Assembly: GCF_022919155.1 (NCBI RefSeq)
Contig: NZ_CP095045.1
Span: 620,001 to 684,000, forward strand
Source of the DNA: Leucobacter allii
Lineage (GTDB): Bacteria > Actinomycetota > Actinomycetes > Actinomycetales > Microbacteriaceae
Direction of reading: 5' to 3'
Length of the DNA stretch: 64,000 bases
The notes under the pieces were generated by a model, which worked only from the letters and a program-made list of their open reading frames with translations, had not been told where the DNA came from and made no database searches. Below are positions 45,806 to 54,480 of the stretch, piece after piece; within the stretch, counting starts at the first letter, position 1; every line of letters starts with the position of its first letter. The translations under genes and the position numbers were made by a program.

Positions 45806-47776
45806 ATGAACGAAGCAGACGTTGAGGAACGACGGGTTCGCTTCTATGGTGTACGCGACTTGGCAGCCGGCGTGCATGCGCCTCGCGCAGCTGAGCTTGC
45901 CGCCGGATTCGATCCCGAGATCGGACTGACGAGTGTCATGGATGCACTTGAACTCCACAATGTGCAGAAATACCTAGAACATGGACTGCTCCCAAACTCC
46001 TGCTCAGAGGAAGAAGTTGACCAGCTCGTGGGGCAGATTCCGCATATTCGTAGTGCCGTTGCGAGGTACTTCGCGTCGATTGATAACGAGAGTATCGCCG
46101 CTCTCGTGGCTGAAGTTGGCTATGAATTTCACAGTGACCTTCTTGATCTGCTTGGAGGAAACAAGGTCTTTGAGCGTTGCGATAGTTCGACGGCTTTGAC
46201 TGCTCTAAAAGCTGCGAGAGTCCGTCTCTCAGAGATGCTGGTTAACAGGAACCTCGTTTCCGCGTATGACACGGATTTGCGGGAGGAACTACTCGCTGAA
46301 CCTCGCAATGCCGAAATTCTCGCCAGAAAGTACTTGGAGAAGGATGAGAGAGCGAAGGTGTACCTGCCACGCAGCTTCACGTCCGAGGATGCACGCAATC
46401 TAATGGAACGCTACATCTCTGATGATGAGGCGAACTCGAATTATCTGCGATTAATTTCCACGGCAAAGGACAACCTTCATGCCGGCATCGATGCCAAGCT
46501 GAGGCTTCAGGCAAAGCGACGAAATGAAGATCTGACCGCGAAGTTCTTTGAACAGAATGTCGGCTATAAGACTGGCAGCGAAGTTTCCATTTCTGTTGAT
46601 CAAGATGAACCAGTGCTATCGGAGGTTGACACCTCAGACGGATCGGTATGGCGGCATACTTACAGCCAACGGTGGCTAGAAGAAACCACCGATAATCCGA
46701 GTATTCTGAACAACTTCCAGCACCTGTTTGAGTTCGCTGATGATCAAGTGCTTTTGACGCTGCCTTCTTACTATGCGCACTTGGGTGTGATGGAGCGAAT
46801 AATGGGCGTTACTGGGAACACAGAGTACAAAACTGGTGTCGCTTTTCAAGCTGTCGATGCAAGCTCGTTGCTCCAGACCCATATGTATCGTTTGTTCCTA
46901 AAGTCACATGACATATCCATCGAGGATGTAATCGCCTGGTTCTTCGAGAAGTATCTTGTTGAAGAGTTCGAGGCAGTGAACTTCTCATTTTCTCCTTCAG
47001 TCGGTGACACCTCCTACCTTCAAAGAGTCCGGCACCTCTTCGCGGAAATGGAAGGCGTCGCGAACCAGTTCAGCGTATTCGTCGAGGACGGATACCTCGA
47101 TCGCGACTTGCTTACTATGGGGGCAGATCAGGTGCGATACAAGGACTTACCCAGCCTGCTTCAAGGTAGATACGTCTATCCAATAGAAGACCAGGAAATT
47201 GTCGGCGTACTCCACGCGTTGTTCTCCGATCAGTCACCGTTAAATTACATCGAAGAAGACCTGCAGGGTAGTACCGCAGTCGAACTCTTGTTGCGAAACG
47301 AAGTCTCGTACACAGATTTTCACAACCACCAACAGGCCAGCATTGACCATCTGATCCGTCTCGGAGTTCTCCAAGACGCCGATGAACGAATCCAGTTCAG
47401 GAGCCTGGACCAACTCATAGTACTTTCGGCGCTGTTCAACACCCAGGCGGCGAACTACTATCGTCTCTCACCTGCTGCACGCCTCGAGGTCGATGATATG
47501 GTCGAAAAGGGTTGGCTGACACGCCAGTCCTCATTGCTCACGAACGCCGAGGCTGACTACTTCAACTACTTCCTCAACAGAGTTGAATTCAGCAACGGAC
47601 CAAACTTACGCAACAGATACTTGCACGGTTCGCAGGCTCATGCTGACGGCGAAGAGGCACACTTCAATACTTACCTCGTTGCACTGCGCTTACTCATAGC
47701 GCTGGTTATCAAGATGAACGATGACTTCTGTCTTGCGGCTGCTGAGAATGCGAATCGAAGCGAGACCTTACAGTGA
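45806..47776 (+). CDS. Large HEPN-domain protein, candidate RNase effector
   Basis: A 656-residue protein that I do not recognise over most of its length. It is mainly helical and acidic. The C-terminus has NLRNRYLHGS, giving Arg602-x4-His607, the active-site motif of HEPN ribonucleases. It is followed by the hydrophobic helix 'YLVALRLLIALVIK', as in ApeA- or DUF4209-like HEPN domains. HEPN enzymes cut RNA in abortive-infection and toxin systems. ATG at 45806 (or GTG at 45803) follows GAGGGA; an ATG at 45761 lacks a site. GC is visibly lower than the host genes. It is convergent with the helicase-nuclease gene 93 bp away. Confidence 0.8.
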   Translation: MNEADVEERRVRFYGVRDLAAGVHAPRAAELAAGFDPEIGLTSVMDALELHNVQKYLEHGLLPNSCSEEEVDQLVGQIPHIRSAVARYFASIDNESIAALVAEVGYEFHSDLLDLLGGNKVFERCDSSTALTALKAARVRLSEMLVNRNLVSAYDTDLREELLAEPRNAEILARKYLEKDERAKVYLPRSFTSEDARNLMERYISDDEANSNYLRLISTAKDNLHAGIDAKLRLQAKRRNEDLTAKFFEQNVGYKTGSEVSISVDQDEPVLSEVDTSDGSVWRHTYSQRWLEETTDNPSILNNFQHLFEFADDQVLLTLPSYYAHLGVMERIMGVTGNTEYKTGVAFQAVDASSLLQTHMYRLFLKSHDISIEDVIAWFFEKYLVEEFEAVNFSFSPSVGDTSYLQRVRHLFAEMEGVANQFSVFVEDGYLDRDLLTMGADQVRYKDLPSLLQGRYVYPIEDQEIVGVLHALFSDQSPLNYIEEDLQGSTAVELLLRNEVSYTDFHNHQQASIDHLIRLGVLQDADERIQFRSLDQLIVLSALFNTQAANYYRLSPAARLEVDDMVEKGWLTRQSSLLTNAEADYFNYFLNRVEFSNGPNLRNRYLHGSQAHADGEEAHFNTYLVALRLLIALVIKMNDDFCLAAAENANRSETLQ

Positions 47777-47779
47777 CTT

Positions 47780-47808
47780 CAGATTTCAGCAGTTTCTGCT
47801 GGAATCTG
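47780..47808. terminator. Shared terminator-like hairpin between the convergent cargo genes
   Basis: CAGATTTCAGCAG (47780-47792), TTT loop, CTGCTGGAATCTG (47796-47808): a 13-bp stem with one T-G pair, directly behind the HEPN gene stop and before the end of the helicase gene. There is no long T-run on either side. Confidence 0.6.
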
Positions 47809-47869
47809 GCTGTCATCGTCTTTGATGAGGGGTCTGCTGGAAGAATCGCCGCATTGCCAACGCTAGGTG

Positions 47870-50800
47870 TCACCGAGACGAATCGAGCATGTTTTGAATC
47901 CGTTCTAGAGTCTGAACAATGCGTGCACCGCGGCGGCTAAACCCCAACTCCTCGATCATGAGTCGCTGCTCTTCGTCGGCAGAGCGGAGGATGCTGTCGG
48001 ACCGTATGTATTTCAGAAGCGCCACAAGCTCCGTGTCTGTGTAGTCCGTAATGCTCGTGAGACCTCCCACCGGAGGTCGAGGCAGGGACCTCTGTGGTTG
48101 TTCTTCCTCCCAGTCGAATTTATCTGCGGCGCCAGAGTGTCCTACTGGTTCTTGGTTATCGTCGGCATCGAGCGCAGTCTTGTATGCTTCTAAGACTTTC
48201 CCGACTTCTTGGCCTGCGTCGTTGAACCAATCGGTGCTCCAGATTCGGTGGAATCGCCATCCACGGGCTTCGAGTAGTTGTTGACGTAAGCGGTCACGTT
48301 CTCGGGCGGTGTGGCCTGAGTGATAAGCAGCACCGTCTGCCTCAATCGCGAGAACGTGACGTCCAGGCTTATCGGGGTGCCGGATGGCAAAGTCGAGCCG
48401 ATAGTTTCCAACGCCCACTTGTGAATCCAGGATCAAGCCCTCCGCCTCGAGGCGAGTTTTCACATCAATCTCGAATGGATTGAGCGGAACGCTGCTCAGT
48501 CCTCCATCCTTGAGATCTTCACCCCGAGAGGCCATGAATCGAGTGAAGTGGTACATGAGTTTATAGCCTGATGATGGATGTGCGTCGACGGCGAGGTCAT
48601 CGGTGGAAAAGCTCGTGACGAGTGTCATTCGCTTCTTTGACCGGCTAATTGCAACATTGAGTCGTCGCTCTCCACCGTCCCGAAGGATCGGACCCCAGAA
48701 GTATCGTAGTTTTCCGTCGAGACCTTTCCCATAGCCCGCAGAAAGGATGATGGCGTCACGCTCATCTCCCTGGACACGTTCAATTGCCTTCACGAAGAAC
48801 GGTTCGATGTCGCTCTTCAACGCTGCTTCTAGCGAGGGGTCTGTTCGCATGGCTTCGTCGAGGGCATACTCGATCCGTTGTTGATGCTTAATGCCGAAAG
48901 TAATGACACCAAGACTCTCAGTCGGAAAGTTCTGAACGTGTCCCTTCACTAACTCGACGACCTGCTGCACCTCAAGTTCGGGACTGTTGGTGGTTGTTCC
49001 AATACCCTGACTCGGAGGGACAGCCACATGGCGGACGGCCTCTAGCGCATCGACTGCCGGGAATGTCGTCAGGCTGCGATGGTAAATGTGTTCGTTTGAG
49101 GTCGCGATGAGACGCTCATCTCTCGACCGATAATGCCATTGCAAACTTCGGCCTTGGCCGGCAAGTAGACGGTCCATTGCGGTGAGAATGCTTTCCGCAT
49201 CACGTGTATAACTCTGTCGGCGAGATTTCCGTGACTGCGGTAGGTCAGAGCCTCCCGGGGCAAGTTCGATCTCTTCTTCCTCTTCGGCGTCCTCATCTTC
49301 CATCACTTTGGTGAAGAATTCTGTCGGCGGGAGCTGACGGCTATCACCAGCAACGATTGCTTGTTTTCCCCGCATGAGCGCTGGCACAGCGTCAGCGGGT
49401 TTCACCTGGCTGGCTTCGTCGAAAATGACAACGTCAAAGCACTGTTCAGGTGGCAAAACTCTGGAAACTTGCAACGGACTCATCACCCAAACGGGCTTCG
49501 CAGCAAGGAGAACGTCAGGAGCTTCTTCAAAGAGCTTCCGCACTGGGCGGAAGAGGCGCTTTCGGGTGACTTCAGTCTTGAGGAGAGCATGTTGCTCGGG
49601 GTGCTGATCGAAGGCTGCTTTGAGGTACTCGGCCGCGCGACGACGAACCCGCGACGCATTGGCGACGAAGTGCGCTTTGTCATCTTGACGGAACTGCTCA
49701 GTGATCACGGCGATCTCATCACCATTGAAAGCGGCCAGTTCAGGTGACTGAAGCAGCGCAGAATTCAATATTGACTGGTACGTGACCCACCTAAGTAATT
49801 CACTTGGCAAAGCAGAAAACGCGCGGCCTTCAGTGAGGTGGGTTCGAAGCATCGCAACAACTTGACCGACGCCGTGTTGTTCTAGCCTGGATTGAAGCTC
49901 GTTTGCGCGCACAAACTTTGTCGCCTGGTTATCGGTGATGAGCTCACCGAGCAGAGGTTCAAGACTTGCGAAGAGTGCTGACTGTAAATCAGTGTGAGTT
50001 GTGAGCTGCGCCAAAACATTGGATGCTTCTGCAGCCTGCGCTATTGCGGATTCCAACTGGGAGAGTTCATGATCCGGAAGAGGAACCTCTTGAGAAAGCC
50101 AAATGCGTCGAAGCTCCCGAGCTTCAAGGATCGTCGCCGACCAGAACTCTCGCGGCAGACCCGCGAGAACTTCCTTGCGGCGCTTCTTAGCCGCAGTTCG
50201 TCGTTGTCGGTCAATGTTGAGGTGACTTCTCCGGAAATTTCGGTCAAACGTTGCAAGCATGGCGTCCAAATCTGGTTCCTGAAGCAACAAGGAGTGTGCC
50301 TGCTGGAATGCAGCTAATCTGCGATGAAGACCTATGAGTGAGGACGCCTCATACCAAGTCGTGGGTGAGCCATAACCAGCTCGTGTCGCTAACTGGGTGC
50401 GAACTTCAGAAGTACTATGCAGTATCGCTTGAATGCGCTGAGCTGCCGCCAAGCCCTGTTGAAGCGCTTCACCTGTATTCAATGCGGTGGATTTCCAATG
50501 GGATCGTTGCCCCCAACCTGGGTTGAGCGCGCCGAGACGGTAAAAAGCATCCATATCCTCTGAAAGTTCGTCCAGCGTCGTCGGAACCCACTGCTGAAAT
50601 GTGGCGGCGGCGAGCCGCAGATTTGTTCGCGCACTTGCCGGGATAGCAGCCGAGGCAATGCGGAGGTCTGAAACGCTTACGCCCCAGGCATGCGAAGGAT
50701 CAAATAGAGCGTCCTTGTGCCTTACGAGACGTGTACGGTTTCGTTCGAGTCGATGATGAAGCTGAGACACGTCCGGTAGGGTCACCGTGTTTTGACGGTC

Positions 50801-51994
50801 TAATGAAGCCCGTATTTGTTGACTAACGAATCGGCGTGAACCATCAGCAGCAAAAAGGTCCAGGAGAAGATGATCAAGCCCCACTTGCTCAAGCCTGTCG
50901 AGTACTGCTTCAATCGCTGCTCGCTTCTGGGCAACAAACAACACGTGCTTGCCCGAAGCCAAGAGTGCAGCAATTACATTTGCGATCGTCTGACTCTTTC
51001 CAGTGCCTGGAGGCCCCTGGACAACAAGATTTCTCCCTGCAACAGCAGCATTGACCACAAAAGACTGGCTTGCATCGGCGTCGAGCACGAGGAACTCTGA
51101 CTCCGCAGGTCTGTAATCTGGGTCGCGCTCATCGAGCGGCACATCTTGTGATTGCGAGCGAATCAGCTGGGCCGCTTCTGAGCTGCCTGCCAGTGCCGCA
51201 ATGAGGTCTGATTCACCCAAGGCCCGGACATTTGTGACATCGTTTACCATTGGTTGCTTCTGATAAGTGAAGGTGCCGATCACACTTGCAGGTGTTATGC
51301 GGAAGCCTTCAATCCCAGAGGCCGCGGATTCTAAGGCTGCGTACGCGTCGATTAGACCAGCAGAATAGTCAGCCCCGCCGAGCAGGCTAAGGGCTCCGTC
51401 TTCATCGACCGTGACACCTTCTGCTTCGAGAACGTGCGTAAGTACCCCGCTGATTTGGGTATCTTCATCCAGTTGGAGCTCCCAAGCTTCCGTGCGCCCT
51501 TTCTTTCGTTCTACTGTGACTGATCGCAGAAACACTGGCGCCTTTGGGACAGGCTCCCTGGATTTCCTGGCTTGAGATTGACCTAGTTCGGGAGACGCCG
51601 CTATTTCTTGGCCTTGAGACTCTGTTTGTTCTCCCCAGGAAGCGAGCCCAAGTGCGAGGTAAGTTACGGAGACGCCGTACTCTTCCAATGCTTCTTTCTG
51701 CTTTGCAGCGAGCCTCCTGCAGGCCTTTTCTGCAAGGGCAAGCTGAGCGGGGTCAGGAAACAGTTGCCTAAGGTTGACTGCCTTGCCTTCAAGGAGCTCC
51801 CGAACCGCGGATTGATCCGCGAGGCTGATGTCTAGCTGACCGGCAGCTTTCTTGAAGTACAGCAGCCGATTGTTGCCGCCAATATCGAGAAGAGAACTTT
51901 TCCAATCTTTGGAGGCTCGTTCGATTTCTGGGTGGTGGCCCACGGCAGGTTCCGGTGACAGCATACTGCTCAGATTATCTGCAACCGGCGACAT
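47870..51994 (-). CDS. DUF4011-type SF1 helicase with C-terminal REase (MTES_1575-like) domain
   Basis: A 1374-residue protein. The N-terminal DUF4011-like module is WKSSLLDIGGNNRLLYFKK. Then comes the SF1 helicase: Walker A VVQGPPGTGKSQTIANV near residue 330, Walker B DVVIFDEASQVKPADA near 857, GDSRQLPP near 882 and the late motif VAISRSKKRMTLVTSF. Near 1195-1230, YRLDFAIRHPDKPG and LAIEADGAAYHSG carry the D...ExD-type nuclease core of DUF559/MTES_1575 REases. Proteins of this layout belong to anti-phage loci. ATG at 51994 is chosen; the frame is open to a TTG at 52069. GC is lower than in host genes. Confidence 0.9.
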   Translation of the reverse strand: MSPVADNLSSMLSPEPAVGHHPEIERASKDWKSSLLDIGGNNRLLYFKKAAGQLDISLADQSAVRELLEGKAVNLRQLFPDPAQLALAEKACRRLAAKQKEALEEYGVSVTYLALGLASWGEQTESQGQEIAASPELGQSQARKSREPVPKAPVFLRSVTVERKKGRTEAWELQLDEDTQISGVLTHVLEAEGVTVDEDGALSLLGGADYSAGLIDAYAALESAASGIEGFRITPASVIGTFTYQKQPMVNDVTNVRALGESDLIAALAGSSEAAQLIRSQSQDVPLDERDPDYRPAESEFLVLDADASQSFVVNAAVAGRNLVVQGPPGTGKSQTIANVIAALLASGKHVLFVAQKRAAIEAVLDRLEQVGLDHLLLDLFAADGSRRFVSQQIRASLDRQNTVTLPDVSQLHHRLERNRTRLVRHKDALFDPSHAWGVSVSDLRIASAAIPASARTNLRLAAATFQQWVPTTLDELSEDMDAFYRLGALNPGWGQRSHWKSTALNTGEALQQGLAAAQRIQAILHSTSEVRTQLATRAGYGSPTTWYEASSLIGLHRRLAAFQQAHSLLLQEPDLDAMLATFDRNFRRSHLNIDRQRRTAAKKRRKEVLAGLPREFWSATILEARELRRIWLSQEVPLPDHELSQLESAIAQAAEASNVLAQLTTHTDLQSALFASLEPLLGELITDNQATKFVRANELQSRLEQHGVGQVVAMLRTHLTEGRAFSALPSELLRWVTYQSILNSALLQSPELAAFNGDEIAVITEQFRQDDKAHFVANASRVRRRAAEYLKAAFDQHPEQHALLKTEVTRKRLFRPVRKLFEEAPDVLLAAKPVWVMSPLQVSRVLPPEQCFDVVIFDEASQVKPADAVPALMRGKQAIVAGDSRQLPPTEFFTKVMEDEDAEEEEEIELAPGGSDLPQSRKSRRQSYTRDAESILTAMDRLLAGQGRSLQWHYRSRDERLIATSNEHIYHRSLTTFPAVDALEAVRHVAVPPSQGIGTTTNSPELEVQQVVELVKGHVQNFPTESLGVITFGIKHQQRIEYALDEAMRTDPSLEAALKSDIEPFFVKAIERVQGDERDAIILSAGYGKGLDGKLRYFWGPILRDGGERRLNVAISRSKKRMTLVTSFSTDDLAVDAHPSSGYKLMYHFTRFMASRGEDLKDGGLSSVPLNPFEIDVKTRLEAEGLILDSQVGVGNYRLDFAIRHPDKPGRHVLAIEADGAAYHSGHTARERDRLRQQLLEARGWRFHRIWSTDWFNDAGQEVGKVLEAYKTALDADDNQEPVGHSGAADKFDWEEEQPQRSLPRPPVGGLTSITDYTDTELVALLKYIRSDSILRSADEEQRLMIEELGFSRRGARIVQTLERIQNMLDSSR

Positions 51995-52289
51995 GGCAGA
52001 GGAACCATATGAACCATCCCCGTCTGGCTTCGTGAGTTTCCAGCATCTTGCGTGCTGGTTGTCGACCAACCTGGTGTCTAAAGTCAGGCCGACCGGCTTC
52101 GTTCGAAGGTCCGCGGGCGATCAGCGAAGTGGCGACGCGGCTCATCAAAAACTCAACAAAATCATCCGCGTATACCCGTCAACAACCGGGTACAATCGGA
52201 GGAGGCGAAACGCCGACTTCCCTGTCAATATTAAGGGAACCAGAGACAACCGCAGATTTTCGTAAAAGCCGCTCTGATCAGGGGTTTTC

Positions 52290-52324
52290 CAAGGGGTCGC
52301 AGGTTCAAATCCTGTCAGCCCGAC
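52290..52324 (+). repeat. attR: 35-bp copy of the tRNA-Pro 3' end
   Basis: Exact copy of 43579-43613 with no tRNA 5' half before it. Left of it is low-GC island sequence, and right of it GTTTGCCCAGG, the presumed original chromosomal continuation of the tRNA gene. Confidence 0.93.
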
Positions 52325-52370
52325 GTTTGCCCAGGTGGGAAGCTGGTTCTCACCTGGGCTTCGTCGTTTT
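52321..52370 (+). terminator. Displaced original terminator of tRNA-Pro
   Basis: GCCCAGGTG (52329-52337) pairs with CACCTGGGC (52351-52359), with an outer CGAC/GTCG extension and then GTTTT. It directly follows the attR core, so before integration it ended the tRNA transcript. Confidence 0.75.
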
Positions 52371-52390
52371 CTGTGGTCCTCTGGGCTTGC

Positions 52391-52439
52391 GGCACGCGGC
52401 ACGCGGCACGCGGCACGCGGCACGCGGCACGCGGCACGC
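52391..52439 (-). repeat. GGCACGC heptamer tandem array, 7 perfect copies
   Basis: Seven exact 7-bp units. On the minus strand the unit reads GTGCCGC, the same family as the GTGCCGN array at 42779-42841 but inverted. It lies 67 bp after attR, outside the island. Confidence 0.93.
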
Positions 52440-52471
52440 GGCCCTCGAAGCGCTGTCGATAAGCTAATCCG

Positions 52472-52915
52472 GTGGGAACTGTCGAATACTGTGTTGCACT
52501 GAGGGACGTGCTCGATGCGGTGTCACGGTCCACGGCGGCCCGACTCTCCGCTCTCCATCGCGCGGCGACTGCTGGTGCGGACGGCGTGCTGATCGACGTA
52601 TTCCTCGATCAGGACGCCGAGGGCCCGTTCGGTGTGTCGGCGCGTTTCGAGGGCATCGACTCGTTCAGTCTCGACCGGAAACTCGGCGATGGGTGGGAGC
52701 TGTTCAGCGTGATCTGGGGCGAGGAAAGCTGGGAGCCCCCGGTTCCGGCACGACCTGCCGATTGGTCTCGCGAGCAACGGGAAGATGCCATCGTCGAGGT
52801 CGTGGCCGAGTGGATCGACCCGCTCATCCCGAGGGGAACGCCTGAACTGCGTTGGGAGGTCGTGACGCCAGACGGCGCCACAGGTCCGATCCAGGTGAGG
52901 CCTCACCATGACTGA
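52472..52915 (+). CDS. Unrecognised small protein, first gene of an overlapping run
   Basis: A 147-residue acidic protein. Visible features are an N-terminal helix (VEYCVALRDVLDAVSRSTAA), the strand-like 'GVLIDVFLDQDAEGPFGVSA' and a Trp-rich middle (WELFSVIWGEESWEPP). I do not know the family with confidence. The GTG start lacks a strong ribosome site. Its stop overlaps the next start by 8 nt, and the four genes from here to 54447 are coupled in this way. Confidence 0.65.
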   Translation: MGTVEYCVALRDVLDAVSRSTAARLSALHRAATAGADGVLIDVFLDQDAEGPFGVSARFEGIDSFSLDRKLGDGWELFSVIWGEESWEPPVPARPADWSREQREDAIVEVVAEWIDPLIPRGTPELRWEVVTPDGATGPIQVRPHHD

Positions 52916-53426
52916 TCCCTCCGGAAGCGAAGCCCAGCGAGGACCGGTCAGCGCGAGACGCGGCAGCGTGCCGGCTGGGCGGCTCACGTTCCGTACGGTG
53001 TGGGGTGGTCCATCGCCGCAGGCGGGCTTCATCGAGGAGCTTGCGCGGATCAAACAGCACGTGCGCACGGTGGATTTCTCGTACGACTTCGACCTCTTCC
53101 TGACGGTCGGAGGCGAGATCACGCCGATACCAAGCCCGTCCGGGTTGCGGACACCGCGGGTGTTTCTGTCGCAACGCACTGTTACGGGAGAGATCCGGAT
53201 CAGCGACGACGATGTCAGCGCTGCTTCTGCTCCGATCGCCTTCCTCCGGCAGACGATCCACACGGCAGTCGCCGAGCTCATGAGTCGCATCGCGGCTCGT
53301 GACTCTGACTTCGACGTGGACGCGGAGCGAGGGAAGATCGCCTTCCTCGACGACGAAGCGGCCACTCCCGACACACGGGCGGCTCCGGACGCGACGACGC
53401 CTGGTGCCGAGCGGAGGAGCCGGTGA
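52908..53426 (+). CDS. Unrecognised protein, second gene of the run
   Basis: A 172-residue protein. The first 30 residues are polar. The core 'FSYDFDLFLTVGGEITPIPS' and 'TPRVFLSQRTVTGEIRISDD' suggest a beta-rich fold, and the end is a Thr/Ala/Asp-rich tail. Start and stop overlap both neighbours. There is no recognisable catalytic motif. Position in an overlapping accessory run suggests an immunity or structural partner, which is inference. Confidence 0.65.
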   Translation: MTDPSGSEAQRGPVSARRGSVPAGRLTFRTVWGGPSPQAGFIEELARIKQHVRTVDFSYDFDLFLTVGGEITPIPSPSGLRTPRVFLSQRTVTGEIRISDDDVSAASAPIAFLRQTIHTAVAELMSRIAARDSDFDVDAERGKIAFLDDEAATPDTRAAPDATTPGAERRSR

Positions 53427-53872
53427 AAGCGTCTCGCGCTGCCGAGCTGTCACACCGGCGGACATCGGATCGGCTGGCTGCGCTGCAGGAGCAGGTTGTG
53501 GACCAGGCGCGCATTGTGAAGGGTCGGCATCGGTTCGAGACTGACTGGACGACAACCGACGAGGGCCTGCTGGATCTACGCGGCGTGAAATCGGGGCGGG
53601 ATGGCTTTCAGTTCCGGTTCATCACGTTATCCCGCGCCGATTTCCGCCGCGCACGAGGCCGCCTGAAGTTCTTCGAGTCCGAGCTCTCCGACTGCCTGTT
53701 CGATTCCGTATCGTTGACCGGGCAGCCCCGTTTCGACCGCGGCTTCGTGCGATGCAGTTTCCGTGGCGCATCACTGAAGGGGCTATCGAAAAGGCACTGG
53801 CATCGGTGGCGTGCCACGAACGATGGGCTGTCCTACCGGGCGACCAAGATCACGTCACCACTGGTGCCATGA
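53423..53872 (+). CDS. Short pentapeptide-like protein
   Basis: A 149-residue protein with a GTG start (GGAGGAGCCGGTG) overlapping the previous stop. Residues 75-120 have the periodic pattern of pentapeptide-type right-handed beta-helices (SDCLFDSVSLTGQPRFDRGF, VRCSFRGASLKG). The tail RHWHRWRATNDGLSYR is basic. The repeat section is short, so it may be a truncated member. Function unknown. Confidence 0.6.
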   Translation: MKASRAAELSHRRTSDRLAALQEQVVDQARIVKGRHRFETDWTTTDEGLLDLRGVKSGRDGFQFRFITLSRADFRRARGRLKFFESELSDCLFDSVSLTGQPRFDRGFVRCSFRGASLKGLSKRHWHRWRATNDGLSYRATKITSPLVP

Positions 53873-54447
53873 GCACACCGTCGAAGCTCCACAGGCTCTG
53901 CGTATTCATGACACTCGCGGATGAAGAACAGTTCAGCGATGCGGTGCGAACGAGTCTTCCCACGGTGAGGTTCGTCAGCGCAACGCAACAACCCGAGACG
54001 CCGACTCCGACGTTTCGCTCGTCACTGCGCGAATGCGCAGGCCCTCACGTCACCCTCGTGGACACGAGCATCATCTCTGAGGGCATGTTTCATCGTGAAG
54101 ATGTGGTGCGTCACCCGTCCGGTCGGGGGTGGGTGTACGCGATCGTCGGCGTCGGCCTCGCGAGCCTCGTGCGGTCCCGTCTCGATGATGACGGCCTGTG
54201 GAACGGCGAGTTGCGGGCATCCGTGCCGGTGGGTGACATGCGCACCGCCGAGTACGTGCGCGAACTGATGTCTGTGGTGCGCACCGCCGGGAAGCGCATC
54301 TTCGCCGTCGACCCGATGACGAAGAACATTGCGCGTCGCGCGGAGAAGAACTTCATCGCGTGGCCGGATGCCGCGTCCCGTTTCGGGGCGAAAGAGGCCC
54401 CGTTGCTCACAAACGGCCCGACGGCCCGGTTCGCCGTCGAGCGATGA
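53869..54447 (+). CDS. Unrecognised protein, fourth gene of the run
   Basis: A 192-residue protein from the ATG at 53869, which overlaps the previous stop (ATGA). Features are 'FMTLADEEQFSDAVRTSLPT', a VTLVDTSIISEGMFHREDVV segment and 'GRGWVYAIVGVGLASLVRSR'. The C-terminus has an Arg-rich stretch NIARRAEKNFIAWPD. No motif that I can assign. Confidence 0.6.
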   Translation: MSTPSKLHRLCVFMTLADEEQFSDAVRTSLPTVRFVSATQQPETPTPTFRSSLRECAGPHVTLVDTSIISEGMFHREDVVRHPSGRGWVYAIVGVGLASLVRSRLDDDGLWNGELRASVPVGDMRTAEYVRELMSVVRTAGKRIFAVDPMTKNIARRAEKNFIAWPDAASRFGAKEAPLLTNGPTARFAVER

Positions 54448-54480
54448 CGAGCCTTCGCCCCGTCGGGCGATGAATCCGCA

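Noticed and set aside
45424..45825. 133-residue frame before the HEPN gene
   Set aside because: No ribosome site and Arg/Ser-rich random-looking sequence. It overlaps the real start of the next gene.
52145..52423. Minus-strand frame crossing attR
   Set aside because: It spans the attachment site, a terminator hairpin and the heptamer array, so coding is implausible.
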